Positions 8,113 to 16,494 of a DNA stretch of 64,000 bases are shown in pieces. This DNA is from Streptomyces davaonensis JCM 4913 (GTDB lineage: Bacteria; Actinomycetota; Actinomycetes; Streptomycetales; Streptomycetaceae): NCBI RefSeq assembly GCF_000349325.1, contig NC_020504.1:5552053-5616052 (forward strand), given 5' to 3'. Position 1 is the stretch's first letter, and each line of letters opens with the position of its first letter. The notes beneath the pieces are model-generated. The model did no database searches, was not told the DNA's origin, and worked only from the letters and a program-made list of their open reading frames with translations. Position numbers and translations under genes: made by a program.

Positions 8113-9291
8113 ATGGATGCCGGTTTCACCGCCGAACAGAACGAGATCCGCCGGACTCTGCGCGAACTGCTGCACAAGCGGTGCGGCCCGGAGGAGTTGC
8201 GCGCCGCCGTCGGCAGTCCCGCCGGACACGACCCGGTCCTGTGGACCGCCCTTTCCGACCAACTCGGCCTGCCGGGTCTTGCCCTGCCCGAGGCGTACGG
8301 CGGAGCAGGCTGCTCGGCGACGGAACTGGCCCTGGCGGCAGAGGAGTTGGGCCGCGCACTCGCCCCCACCCCCTTCCTCGCCACGGCGGCCCTCTCCGCC
8401 CCCCTGATCCTCGCCCTCGGCACCGAAGCCCAGCGCGCCGACCTCCTGCCCCACATCGCCGACGGTCTCCTCACCTGCACCCTGGCCGCCCCCACCCGCT
8501 GCCTGGCGCTGACCGGCGACAACCGCGGGGACTGGGCCGGAGGCGGGCGCGCGGGCGGCGTCCAGGCCCGCCGATCGGGGGACAGCTGGCGCCTGTACGG
8601 CGAGATCGAGCACGTCCTCGACGGCCACACCGCCGGAACCCTCCTGGTGGCCGCCCACACCGGCGGCTACGCCCGCCCCCGCACCGACCTCTTCCTGGTC
8701 CCCGGGGGCGCCACCGGACTCCACCGGGTACGCCGGACCGCCCTCGACGCCACCCGCCCCCTGGCCCGACTCCAACTCCGCGACGTGGAGGCGACGTTGC
8801 TCGGGGAGGGGGACGCCGATGTCCCCGCCACCCTCGCCCGCCTCGGGAACACCACCGCCGCGGTCCTGTCCTGCGAGGCCGTAGGAGCCGCCGACCGAGC
8901 CCTGGAACTGACCGTGGACTACGCGAAACAACGCGAACAGTTCGGCCGCCCGATCGGCTCCTTCCAGGCCGTGAAGCACCGCCTGGCCGACGTCTACGTC
9001 CAGGTCCAGGCAGCGAGATCCGCCGCCTATTACGCGGCGTGGGCCGTTGAGGGTCTCCCTCAAGACCGCATCGGCGCCCTGGCCCTCGCCCAAGCCCTGG
9101 AAGCCCTGCGCTCTGCCGCAGGCGAGGCGATCCAACTGCACGGCGGGATCGGGTTCACCTGGGAGCACGACGTGCAGCTGTACTTCAAGCGGGCCGCAGG
9201 TGATGAGTTGCTGTTCGGGCCCGTGCACCGGCTTCGGGCGTACGCGGCCGATGTGGCACGGCTCTTCGAGGCGAAGGACGTGACGGTGTGA
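8113..9291 (+). CDS. Acyl-CoA dehydrogenase
   Basis: A 392-residue FAD-dependent acyl-CoA dehydrogenase. The start at 8113 follows a GAGGGAAGGGG ribosome site; the in-frame ATG at 8077 is inside the operator. The protein has the N-terminal helical domain (FTAEQNEIRRTLREL), GLPGLALPEAYGGAG, a central beta-domain, and the C-terminal helical block with the signatures YAKQREQFGRPIGSFQAVKH and AIQLHGGIGFTWEHDVQLY. In steroid pathways such proteins often work as heteromers of two subunits; only one is seen here. Its stop overlaps the next start (GTGA), so it forms an operon with the reductase-like gene. Confidence 0.9.
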   Translation: MDAGFTAEQNEIRRTLRELLHKRCGPEELRAAVGSPAGHDPVLWTALSDQLGLPGLALPEAYGGAGCSATELALAAEELGRALAPTPFLATAALSAPLILALGTEAQRADLLPHIADGLLTCTLAAPTRCLALTGDNRGDWAGGGRAGGVQARRSGDSWRLYGEIEHVLDGHTAGTLLVAAHTGGYARPRTDLFLVPGGATGLHRVRRTALDATRPLARLQLRDVEATLLGEGDADVPATLARLGNTTAAVLSCEAVGAADRALELTVDYAKQREQFGRPIGSFQAVKHRLADVYVQVQAARSAAYYAAWAVEGLPQDRIGALALAQALEALRSAAGEAIQLHGGIGFTWEHDVQLYFKRAAGDELLFGPVHRLRAYAADVARLFEAKDVTV

Positions 9292-9767
9292 TCGGCGTGC
9301 GGATGGTGCAGAAGGTGTCCTCGACGCGCGGCTTCGCCAAGGTCGCCCCGCATGTGATCCCGGCGCTCGACCGGGCCGTGCACCGGCTGACCCGGGGCCG
9401 GGTGCTGCTCAGCGCGCAGTTGTTGCCCGGGGTGATCCTCACCTCCACCGGCGCCCGCAGCGGACTGCCCCGGCGGACCCCGCTCGCCTGTATGCCGGAG
9501 CCGGAGAACGGGACCTGGATCCTGATCGGCTCCAACTTCGGCCGGCCGGGACATCCCGCCTGGACCGCCAACCTGCTCGCTCACCCCGACGCCGAGATCA
9601 GCTGGAAGGGCGCCGACATCGCCGTGACCGCGCGGCTCCTCCAGGGCGAGGAACGGGCGGCCGTATGGAAGGCGGCGCTCGCCTTCTGGCCGCCGTACGC
9701 CACCTATCAGGCGCGGGTGGAGCGGGAGATCCGGCTCTTCAGGGTCGTACGGAAGCCTTCGCCGTAG
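9288..9767 (+). CDS. Deazaflavin (F420)-dependent nitroreductase-family protein
   Basis: A 159-residue protein of the Ddn/nitroreductase family (PF04075 type). It has the split-barrel hallmarks GVILTSTGARSGLPRRTPL, WILIGSNFGRPGHPAWTANL and ALAFWPPYATYQARV. Characterised relatives reduce quinones, unsaturated bonds or nitro groups with F420H2. It starts with GTG overlapping the stop of the acyl-CoA dehydrogenase, which argues for a joint role, perhaps reducing or oxidising the same acyl substrate. fbiC for F420 precursor synthesis is in the same window. Confidence 0.85.
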   Translation: MIGVRMVQKVSSTRGFAKVAPHVIPALDRAVHRLTRGRVLLSAQLLPGVILTSTGARSGLPRRTPLACMPEPENGTWILIGSNFGRPGHPAWTANLLAHPDAEISWKGADIAVTARLLQGEERAAVWKAALAFWPPYATYQARVEREIRLFRVVRKPSP

Positions 9768-9770
9768 ACG

Positions 9771-10376
9771 TCACAGCGTGTGCTGGACCAGCAGGAACGC
9801 CCCGATGCCGACCATCGCCGCCCCGGAGGTCCGCGTCACCGCGCGGGCCGCCGCGGGGCGGGCACCGAGCACCCTGCGGGCTCCGACGCCGACCGCCAGG
9901 TACACGGCGGCGCAGCACGCCATGTGGAGCAGGCCGAGGGTGGCCGTCTGGGCGGGTACGGGCAGCCGGCCGGCGCCCGTGACCAGGAACTGCGGCAGGA
10001 CCGACAGATACAGCAGCAGCCCCTTCGGGTTCAGGCCGCTGATCATCGCCCCGCGCAGGAAGACGCGGTCCCCGGCGTCGGCCGCTTCCCCGGGCACCCC
10101 CGGCCGCCGCAGCACACTCCACCCCAGCCACACCAGATACGCCGCCCCGGCCACCGTCAGCCCGGTCAGCAGCGCCGGCCGACTCGCGACCAGCACCGCG
10201 AGCCCCGCCGCCGCGAGCACCGTGTGCAGCGCGTAACCGCTCACCAGACCCCCCACCGCCCGCGCCACCGCACCGCCGCGCAGCCCCGCCGAGATCACAT
10301 ACGCCCAGTCGGCGCCCGGCACACAGACCAGCAGCAGATCCAGCGCGAGGAAGGAGATGAGGGTTCCGAAGTCCAT
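9771..10376 (-). CDS. LysE/RhtB family amino-acid exporter
   Basis: A 201-residue inner-membrane protein with about six hydrophobic helices. The start at 10376 (MDFGTLISFLALDLLLVCVP) gives the typical LysE N-terminus with the GADWAYVISAGLRGG motif; the longer upstream frame crosses the shared promoter. LysE/RhtB proteins export amino acids or similar small solutes. It is divergent from an Lrp/AsnC regulator, the standard arrangement in which the regulator senses the amino acid that is exported. The stop lies four bases from the stop of the convergent reductase gene. Confidence 0.88.
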   Translation of the reverse strand: MDFGTLISFLALDLLLVCVPGADWAYVISAGLRGGAVARAVGGLVSGYALHTVLAAAGLAVLVASRPALLTGLTVAGAAYLVWLGWSVLRRPGVPGEAADAGDRVFLRGAMISGLNPKGLLLYLSVLPQFLVTGAGRLPVPAQTATLGLLHMACCAAVYLAVGVGARRVLGARPAAARAVTRTSGAAMVGIGAFLLVQHTL

Positions 10377-10458
10377 GAAGGGGACATTAGGCGGGAATGG
10401 CCCGAAAGTGTTGTCGAAGTTTGCTCGCTCAGCACCGAAGTGGGGCAAGATTTACCCC

Positions 10459-10911
10459 ATGGACGACGTGGACCGGAAAATTCTTGCCGAGCTTCAGCAG
10501 GATGGGCGGCTGACCGTGACCGAGCTGGCCGGACGGGTGCGGCTGAGCGTCTCGCCCTGCCACCGGCGGCTGAGGGAGCTGGAGCGGTCGGGCGCGATCA
10601 GCGGCTACCGGGCCGTCGTGGAGCCGACCGCCGTGGGGCTGACCTTCGAGGCGCTGGTCTTCGTCTCGATGCGGCAGGAGGACCGGGACACGGTCGTCGA
10701 GTTCGAGCGGGCCATCGGCGAGATCGAGCACGTCCTGGACGCCCAGCGGCTGTTCGGCGAACCGGACTATCTCCTCCGCGTGGCCACCGCCGACCTCGCC
10801 GCCTTCCAGCGCCTCTACGACGAACGCCTGGCCACCCTGCCGGGGGTGCAGCGGCTGACCTCGACGCTGGTGATGAAACACGTCGTACGGGACCGCCCAC
10901 TGCCTGCATAA
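10459..10911 (+). CDS. Lrp/AsnC family transcriptional regulator
   Basis: A 150-residue regulator. The N-terminal helix-turn-helix is clear (MDDVDRKILAELQQDGRLT, VTELAGRVRLSVSPCHRRL, RELERSGAISGYRAVV), followed by the RAM ligand-binding domain (LFGEPDYLLRVATADLAAF). It is divergent from the LysE exporter gene, with 82 bases between the two starts, and most likely controls it. The ligand is probably an amino acid. A start further upstream is open but would place a low-quality leader across the promoter. Confidence 0.92.
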   Translation: MDDVDRKILAELQQDGRLTVTELAGRVRLSVSPCHRRLRELERSGAISGYRAVVEPTAVGLTFEALVFVSMRQEDRDTVVEFERAIGEIEHVLDAQRLFGEPDYLLRVATADLAAFQRLYDERLATLPGVQRLTSTLVMKHVVRDRPLPA

Positions 10912-10936
10912 GGCCGCGCAGCGCCGGACAGCACAG

Positions 10937-10972
10937 CAGGCGGCCGTCCACCCGTACGTGGACAACCGCCTG
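10937..10972. terminator. Bidirectional hairpin terminator
   Basis: Two nested inverted repeats, CAGGCGG...CCGCCTG outside and GTCCAC...GTGGAC inside, separated by a 2-base internal loop on each side, with a 6-base apical loop. It lies between the convergent Lrp and TetR genes. Confidence 0.85.
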
Positions 10973-11011
10973 CCAGACAGGACTTGGGGCCTGGAAATAA
11001 GGTCGGGCGCG

Positions 11012-11659
11012 CTACTTCGTGGGCTTCTTGCCCGTCACGCCCAGATGCACCAACAGCGCCAGGTTCGGCTTGAGTTCGGCCTGCTTGACGCCCCAGGTCT
11101 GGAAGCCCTTCTGGTGCGAGGCCACCGCCGCGAGCATCGCGACGATCGAGCCCGCCACCGCGGCCGGGTTGACGTCCTTGTCGACCTTGCCCTTGGCCTG
11201 AAGCTCGGCGACCGCGTCCGCGAGGGAGTTGTTCACCGAGTTGAGGATCTTCATCCGGAGCTTGTAGAAGCGCTTGTCGCCCTCGGCGGCACCGAGGTCG
11301 ACCACGCGCAGGATCGCGTCGTTCTTCCGCCAGAACTCCAGGAATCCGTCGACGAGTTCCTGCGCGGTCTGCCAGCCGGACTTGCCGACCCAGGAGCGGC
11401 CCTCGAGGAGTTCGGTCAACCCGGCGCCCTCCGCGGCCATTTGCTCGGCGATCTCCAGGACGGCGCCCTCGACGTCCGGGAAGTACTGGTAGAAGGTGGC
11501 GGGCGAAGTGCCCGCCTTCCGGGCGACATCGATGACTTTGACGTCCCGGTAGGGGGAGGAGCTGAGCATCTCGCTGAGGCAGTCGAGCAGCTTCTGCCGG
11601 GTCGCCTGCCCACGCCGGCCGGCCACGCGGCCGTCGACGGTACGCACTTGTCCTGTCAT
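11012..11659 (-). CDS. TetR family transcriptional regulator
   Basis: A 215-residue regulator with an N-terminal TetR helix-turn-helix (residues about 17-65: RQKLLDCLSEML, VKVIDVARKAGTSPATFYQY, FPDVEGAVLEIAEQ) and an all-helical ligand domain. It is a single gene, divergent from kbpA, with 122 bases between starts. It is the only TetR gene close to the cluster of CTGACGG-N-CCGTCAG sites, and an imperfect copy overlaps its own start codon (11653-11667). Control of that regulon is possible but unproven. It could equally control the kbpA promoter. Confidence 0.88.
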   Translation of the reverse strand: MTGQVRTVDGRVAGRRGQATRQKLLDCLSEMLSSSPYRDVKVIDVARKAGTSPATFYQYFPDVEGAVLEIAEQMAAEGAGLTELLEGRSWVGKSGWQTAQELVDGFLEFWRKNDAILRVVDLGAAEGDKRFYKLRMKILNSVNNSLADAVAELQAKGKVDKDVNPAAVAGSIVAMLAAVASHQKGFQTWGVKQAELKPNLALLVHLGVTGKKPTK

Positions 11660-11667
11660 GCCGTCAG
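11653..11667. promoter_or_regulatory. Degenerate copy of the CTGACGG-N-CCGTCAG site
   Basis: CTGTCATGCCGTCAG: the right half-site CCGTCAG is perfect, and the left half keeps CTG-C. The sequence overlaps the start codon of the TetR gene, where binding would block its own expression. Three mismatches in the left arm make this a weak call. Confidence 0.3.
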
Positions 11668-11781
11668 CTTACCGAGGGGTGATCGGAGCGCGATTCGGCC
11701 GACTGCAAATGGGGTGCACGAGTGCCCAGAGGCTGGTGTGCCTGGTCTGCGCGGTGCGTAAGAGGCCGTTACTTTGGCGAC

Positions 11782-12519
11782 ATGGCCGAAAACAGGGCAT
11801 CCGGGGATGCATCCGGGTTTGTGGAGGGCGTCCCCTGCTGGGTGGACGCCCAGCTCCCCGACGTCGAGGCGGGCAAGCGGTTCTACGGTGAACTCTTCGG
11901 GTGGGACTTCCCCGAGGAGGAAGAGCCGTACGCGCTGAAGGACGGGGAGCGGGTCGCCGCGCTGATCCCCAAGGTGGACGGAAGGATGCCGACCGTCTGG
12001 ACCGTCTACTTCGCCACCCCGGACGCCGTGGCCCTGGTCCGGCGGATCCGGGAGGCGGGCGGCCAGATCGTCACCGCGCCCGTGGAGATCGGCGCCGGGG
12101 AAGGGACGACCGCTCTGGTCACCGACGCCGAGGGCGCCGTCTTCGGGCTCTGGCAGGGCGACAGTCACCCCGGCTTCGGCCGCCGCCACGAACCCGGCGC
12201 CTTCGCCTGGGTGCAGCTGTACGCCCGGGACACGGAGGCCGCCAACGACTTCTACGGCCCCCTCTTCCACGAGGCCCTGTTCGGCCCCGACGCCGAGCCC
12301 GACTTCGGCCGCGCCCCCGTCTCCGACGTCTTCCCCGCCGTGATGCCGCCGCACTTCCTCGTCCACTTCGGCGTGGAGGACTGCGCGGAGGCGGTCGGTG
12401 AGGTGCTGCGGCTCGGCGGACGCGTCCAGGCTCCACCCTTTGAGACGTCGTACGGCACTGTGGCCGTCGTCACTGACAATCAGGGGGCCTCGTTCGCGCT
12501 CCTCCAGCGCTCCGACTGA
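11782..12519 (+). CDS. kbpA: Two-domain VOC protein, probable AfsK-binding protein KbpA
   Basis: A 245-residue protein made of two vicinal-oxygen-chelate (glyoxalase-like) domains: CWVDAQLPDVEAGKRFYGEL to AVFGLWQGD (about residues 17-133), and FAWVQLYARDTEAANDFY to the end. This is the Cfp30B type of VOC protein. In Streptomyces coelicolor the gene immediately upstream of afsK encodes KbpA, a protein of about 250 residues that binds unphosphorylated AfsK and restrains its autophosphorylation. Position and length agree, so I call it kbpA. The link between the VOC fold and kinase binding is from memory of the locus, not from the sequence. Confidence 0.65.
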   Translation: MAENRASGDASGFVEGVPCWVDAQLPDVEAGKRFYGELFGWDFPEEEEPYALKDGERVAALIPKVDGRMPTVWTVYFATPDAVALVRRIREAGGQIVTAPVEIGAGEGTTALVTDAEGAVFGLWQGDSHPGFGRRHEPGAFAWVQLYARDTEAANDFYGPLFHEALFGPDAEPDFGRAPVSDVFPAVMPPHFLVHFGVEDCAEAVGEVLRLGGRVQAPPFETSYGTVAVVTDNQGASFALLQRSD

Positions 12520-12702
12520 GAATTCGGCATTCGAACTGGGGTTTTTGTACGGAGACACCCCGATTTGACCCCGGGTTCGCAACCACGCCCGGGTACAGGA
12601 AGAATCGGGGTGCGTGCCGCCATGGCGGTGCGGTGGTGAGACGCTGCACGGGGTCGCGTACATACGTGGGTGACGCGGCCCGTACGGGGAGGTGGCAGGC
12701 AA

Positions 12703-15036
12703 GTGGTGGATCAGCTGACACAGCACGATCCGCGGCGTATCGGGCCGTTCGAGGTGCTGGGACGGCTGGGCGCCGGCGGCATGGGGCTGGTCTATCTCGC
12801 GCGCTCGGCGTCCGGCCGACGGGTGGCGATCAAGACGGTCCGCACGGAGCTCGCCGAGGACCAGCTCTTCCGGGTCCGCTTCACGCGCGAGGTGGAGGCG
12901 GCCCGCGCCGTCTCCGGCTTCTACACCGCGGCCGTCGTCGACGCCGACCCGCGTGCCGCCGTGCCGTGGCTGGCCACCGCCTACGTCCCCGCGCCCTCCC
13001 TCGAAGAGATAGTGAACGAGTGCGGGCCGCTCCCGGCCCAGGCGGTGCGCTGGCTGGCGGCGGGTGTGGCGGAGGCCCTCCAGTCGATCCACGGCGCCGG
13101 ACTCGTCCACCGCGACCTCAAGCCGTCGAACGTCCTGGTCGTCGAGGACGGCCCGCGGGTGATCGACTTCGGTATCGCCTCCGGCGTATCGAACACCCGT
13201 TTGACGATGACGAACGTCGCCGTCGGCACCCCCGCCTACATGTCGCCCGAGCAGGCGAAGGACTCCCGCAGCGTCACCGGCGCCAGCGATGTCTTCTCGC
13301 TCGGCTCGATGCTGGTCTTCGCGGCGACCGGCCACCCGCCCTTCCATGGCGCCAACCCGGTCGAGACGGTCTTCATGCTGCTCCGGGAGGGCCCGGACCT
13401 CGAAGGCCTGCCGGACGAACTGCGCCCGCTCATCGAGTCCTGCATGCAGATGGAGGCGACCGGCCGCCCCAACCCCGCCGACCTCCAGGCCCAGCTCGCC
13501 CCCCACCTCTTCGGCTCCGGCTCCGACGACAGCGGTACGGCGTCGGCGTGGCTGCCCGAGCGTGCGGTCGGCCTGATCGAGGCGCGGCGCAACGGCCGTC
13601 CGCCCGCCAAGACCGGGGCGTCCTCGGGCCGCAGCGCCGGACGGAACATCCCGCCCCCGCCCTCCCACTCCCCGCCGGTACCGGTCGGCGCCCCCGACAC
13701 CGGGCCGGTGCGCCTGGCGGGCGCCCAGGTGCCGATCGGACCCGGACCGCGCGTCGCCGACGCCCGCGCCGCCGCGGTGAAGGCGCCGCCGCCGGAGGCG
13801 GGCCTGGTCGCCTCCTGGTCCAAGCCGCGCCCCGGGGTCAACGGCACCGACTCCGCCGTAGGCCCTGCCGTACCCCCGTCGCCCACCGCACCTCCGGAGA
13901 CGGCGAGCGGCTGGCGCCCCTGGCGGTTCCGGATGTCGAACGACGTGTGGGGCACCCCGGCGGTCTCCGGCGACCTGGTCTACGTCACCTCCTTCGAGGT
14001 GCACGCGCTGGACGTCGGCACCGGCCGCCGCCGCTTCAAGACGAGAGACGTCGCCTGGTCGATGGCGGTCGCGGACGGCCGTATCCACGCCTCCGACGGA
14101 CCCACCCTGTTCGCGCTGGACTGCCGCGAGGGCGGCGATCTGTGGCGGCTGCCGACGGACGCCTGGGTGTACTCGCTCAAGGCCGAGCGCGGCACCGTCG
14201 TCACCGGCACCCGCGGCGGCGGGGTGCAGGCGTGGGAGGCGTCCACCGGCCAGAAGCTGTGGGAGCTGTCCGGCGCCCAGACCGACTTCGAGTCCCCCGA
14301 GGCGGGCCCGGCGCTCCACGAGGGCACGGTCTACGTCTGGCAGGACGCTCGCATCCGCGCCCTGGACGCCCGTACGGGTGACGAGCGCTGGTCGTACCCG
14401 ATCGGCGACGCGGCCTCCTGCGGCGGGGTCCCGGTCCGGATCGCACAGGCACCCGACGGCTATGTCTACGTCTCCGCCGGCACCCGCGTCCTCGCCCTGG
14501 ACGTCGCCTCGGGCCAGGTCCGCTGGCACTTCGAGGCCCCCGCGGTCTTCCTCTGCCCGCCCGCCTTCGTGCCGGGCCCCGCGGTGACGGGCGGCGGCGT
14601 CTACCTCGCCGACTACCTCGGCACGGTCTACGCCCTGGACGCCACCGACGGCCGCGACCGCTGGCGGATCGCCACCGAGTCCCGGTCCTCCATCGAGCCG
14701 GTGCTGGTGGCCGCGGGCCATGTGCACGTGGGAAGCGGCAAGGGCCTGTACACGCTGGACGCGGTCACCGGAACGCCCAAGTGGCGCTTCCAGGCGGGCG
14801 GCGACATCGTGGGCGCGCCCTCGGTCGCGGAGGGCCGAATCCACTTCGGCTCCACCGACCACCTGCTGTACACGCTGAAGGCGGACGACGGCCGACTGCG
14901 CTGGAAGCTCGCCACCGGCGGCGAGATCACCGGCTCGCCGGTCGTCCAGGACGGCGTCGTGTACGCGTGCAGCAAGGACCGCTGTGTGTACGCGCTGGAC
15001 GCGGAGAAGGGCACGGGCACCGCGCGCACCACGTGA
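12703..15036 (+). CDS. afsK: Ser/Thr protein kinase AfsK with PQQ-type propeller
   Basis: A 777-residue membrane-associated kinase. Kinase residues are complete: glycine loop RLGAGGMG, VAIKTV lysine, VHRDLKPSN, DFG and SPEQ in place of APE. The C-terminal half (from about 410) has nine repeats of the form ALDxxTGxxxW, an eight- or nine-bladed PQQ-like propeller. Taking GTG 12703 as start (after GGGGAGGTGG) puts an activation-loop threonine at residue 168, the reported autophosphorylation site of S. coelicolor AfsK, which supports both the name and the start. AfsK phosphorylates AfsR, encoded at 20948-23902. A Pro-rich linker joins the domains. Confidence 0.92.
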   Translation: MVDQLTQHDPRRIGPFEVLGRLGAGGMGLVYLARSASGRRVAIKTVRTELAEDQLFRVRFTREVEAARAVSGFYTAAVVDADPRAAVPWLATAYVPAPSLEEIVNECGPLPAQAVRWLAAGVAEALQSIHGAGLVHRDLKPSNVLVVEDGPRVIDFGIASGVSNTRLTMTNVAVGTPAYMSPEQAKDSRSVTGASDVFSLGSMLVFAATGHPPFHGANPVETVFMLLREGPDLEGLPDELRPLIESCMQMEATGRPNPADLQAQLAPHLFGSGSDDSGTASAWLPERAVGLIEARRNGRPPAKTGASSGRSAGRNIPPPPSHSPPVPVGAPDTGPVRLAGAQVPIGPGPRVADARAAAVKAPPPEAGLVASWSKPRPGVNGTDSAVGPAVPPSPTAPPETASGWRPWRFRMSNDVWGTPAVSGDLVYVTSFEVHALDVGTGRRRFKTRDVAWSMAVADGRIHASDGPTLFALDCREGGDLWRLPTDAWVYSLKAERGTVVTGTRGGGVQAWEASTGQKLWELSGAQTDFESPEAGPALHEGTVYVWQDARIRALDARTGDERWSYPIGDAASCGGVPVRIAQAPDGYVYVSAGTRVLALDVASGQVRWHFEAPAVFLCPPAFVPGPAVTGGGVYLADYLGTVYALDATDGRDRWRIATESRSSIEPVLVAAGHVHVGSGKGLYTLDAVTGTPKWRFQAGGDIVGAPSVAEGRIHFGSTDHLLYTLKADDGRLRWKLATGGEITGSPVVQDGVVYACSKDRCVYALDAEKGTGTARTT

Positions 15037-15204
15037 TGTCAGGGGCGCGGGACGGCCGTCGTACCGGTGCACGGAAGGGGCCGGACGGCGGCCGTCGCTG
15101 CCGGGAGCGGACCTGACGCCGCTCTCACCCCAGACGCTACGCCGGGGACGTCCCGGTCGCCACGCGGTGACATGACCGTGACAGCCCCTCGTTAGAGTGC
15201 CGGT

Positions 15205-15705
15205 ATGGATCTTCGGGGGCGCAAGCTCAAGTTCACAGCAGTAACGGCAATGGTGGTCCTGGCGCTGACGGGCTTCTCGTCCGGCCGCGGCCACGGCAGC
15301 GGCGGAGACGGCGACTCGGGCGGTGGATGCAGCAGCTCCAGCCAGAACCACGACAGTTCGTCGGGCTCGCGCCACGACGATGACGACATCGACACCGACA
15401 ATGACACCGGTTCGGGCTCGGGCGACGCCGGGTCGCTCGCGGAGGAGGCCACGGTGCAGCTGGTGAGCTGCGCGAGCGCGGAGACCCCTTACGCGGTCGT
15501 CGAGGTCACCAACCCGAACAGCACCGCCGACGACGTCACCGTCGTCGTCACCTTCCTGGACGCCCAGGACTCCGTGGTCGACATGCAGACCGTGGACCAG
15601 TCCGTCCCGGCGAACGACACGGTGGAGGTCCAGGTCGACCTCACCAGCACGGCAGCGGCGGCGGACATCTCCCGCTGCGAGGCCGAGCTGATGCCCAAGG
15701 TCTGA
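15205..15705 (+). CDS. Secreted acidic protein of unknown function
   Basis: A 166-residue protein with a signal-peptide-like N-terminus (LKFTAVTAMVVLALTGF), then about 45 residues of low-complexity Gly/Ser/Asp sequence including HDDDDIDTDND, then a beta-rich domain of about 90 residues (ATVQLVSCASAETPYAVVEVTNP to RCEAELMP). The last domain has two cysteines and reads like an Ig-like/FxLYD secreted fold. The acidic stretch may bind cations. It lies 169 bases after afsK on the same strand, and ends 15 bases from the convergent hydratase gene. Function unknown. Confidence 0.75.
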   Translation: MDLRGRKLKFTAVTAMVVLALTGFSSGRGHGSGGDGDSGGGCSSSSQNHDSSSGSRHDDDDIDTDNDTGSGSGDAGSLAEEATVQLVSCASAETPYAVVEVTNPNSTADDVTVVVTFLDAQDSVVDMQTVDQSVPANDTVEVQVDLTSTAAAADISRCEAELMPKV

Positions 15706-15720
15706 CCGACCGACGGGCGA

Positions 15721-16494
15721 TCACCTCACGCGGTACTCCCCGGAGCGGCGGGCGGCGAACAACTCCGCCTGCCGCTCGGCGGCCAGATTCCCCAGGGCGA
15801 TGAGGTGAGGCGCCTGCCCGAGAACCTGGGCACGAGCGGCTTCCTGAGCGGCCCAGAGGGCACGGACGGTGCCCTGCACGGCGGCGGTGGGATACCCGGC
15901 GAGGACGGATGCGCACCGGACGGCCGCCGCCAAGTCCTTTTTGCTATCGGTGAGTTCGGAGACGAGCCCCACCTCATGGGCACGCCGGGCGGAGATCCGC
16001 TCGGCAGTACCCATCAGCATCATCCGCGCGAGCTCACCGGCGGGCATCCGCGTAGCCATGAGCATCGACTCGTAGGCGCTGACCATGCCGTAGGCGGTGT
16101 GCGGATCGAAGAACTCCGCGCTCGGGTCGGCGACGAGGAAATCGCACTCCGCCAGCAGATAGAAGGCCCCGCCGCAGGCCATCCCGTGCACGGCGGCGAC
16201 GACCGGCTTCCACAGATCGTTCGACTTGGGCCCGATGCCCAGCAGCGGATCGTCCTGCATGTACGGCGAGTTCGGCTGCGGCACGACGGCGTCCCGGTCG
16301 ATCCCCGTGCAGAAGGCCCGCGCCTCGGCACCGGTGAGAACGAGCGCACGAACGGAGTCGTCGAACCGGAACGCCCGCCAGGCATCGGTGAGTTCGCGTG
16401 CTGTGCCGAGGTCGATGGCATTGAGTCGGTCGGGCCGGTTGAGGGTGACGACGGCGACGCCACGGTCCTTGTCGATGCCGATCTCCAGGCTCAT
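15721..16494 (-). CDS. Enoyl-CoA hydratase/isomerase family protein
   Basis: A 257-residue crotonase-fold protein. It has VAVVTLNRPDRLNAID, the first oxyanion segment (LTGAEARAFCTGID) and the second (VHGMACGGAFYLLAECDF), with a trimerisation tail. The usual catalytic glutamate pair is not obvious: the region after FLVADPSAEFF reads DPHTAYGMVSAYES. Hydration of an enoyl-CoA or a related crotonase reaction is likely. Its ATG overlaps the stop of the DUF35 gene (ATGA), making it the third gene of a thiolase-DUF35-hydratase operon. Confidence 0.88.
   Translation of the reverse strand: MSLEIGIDKDRGVAVVTLNRPDRLNAIDLGTARELTDAWRAFRFDDSVRALVLTGAEARAFCTGIDRDAVVPQPNSPYMQDDPLLGIGPKSNDLWKPVVAAVHGMACGGAFYLLAECDFLVADPSAEFFDPHTAYGMVSAYESMLMATRMPAGELARMMLMGTAERISARRAHEVGLVSELTDSKKDLAAAVRCASVLAGYPTAAVQGTVRALWAAQEAARAQVLGQAPHLIALGNLAAERQAELFAARRSGEYRVR

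Noticed and set aside
11656..15375. Very long open frame (about 1239 codons) on the minus strand opposite kbpA-afsK
   Set aside because: It is the mirror of afsK: an Arg/Ala/Gly/Val-rich composition, no ribosome site and no family motif. High GC removes stop codons from the antisense frame.
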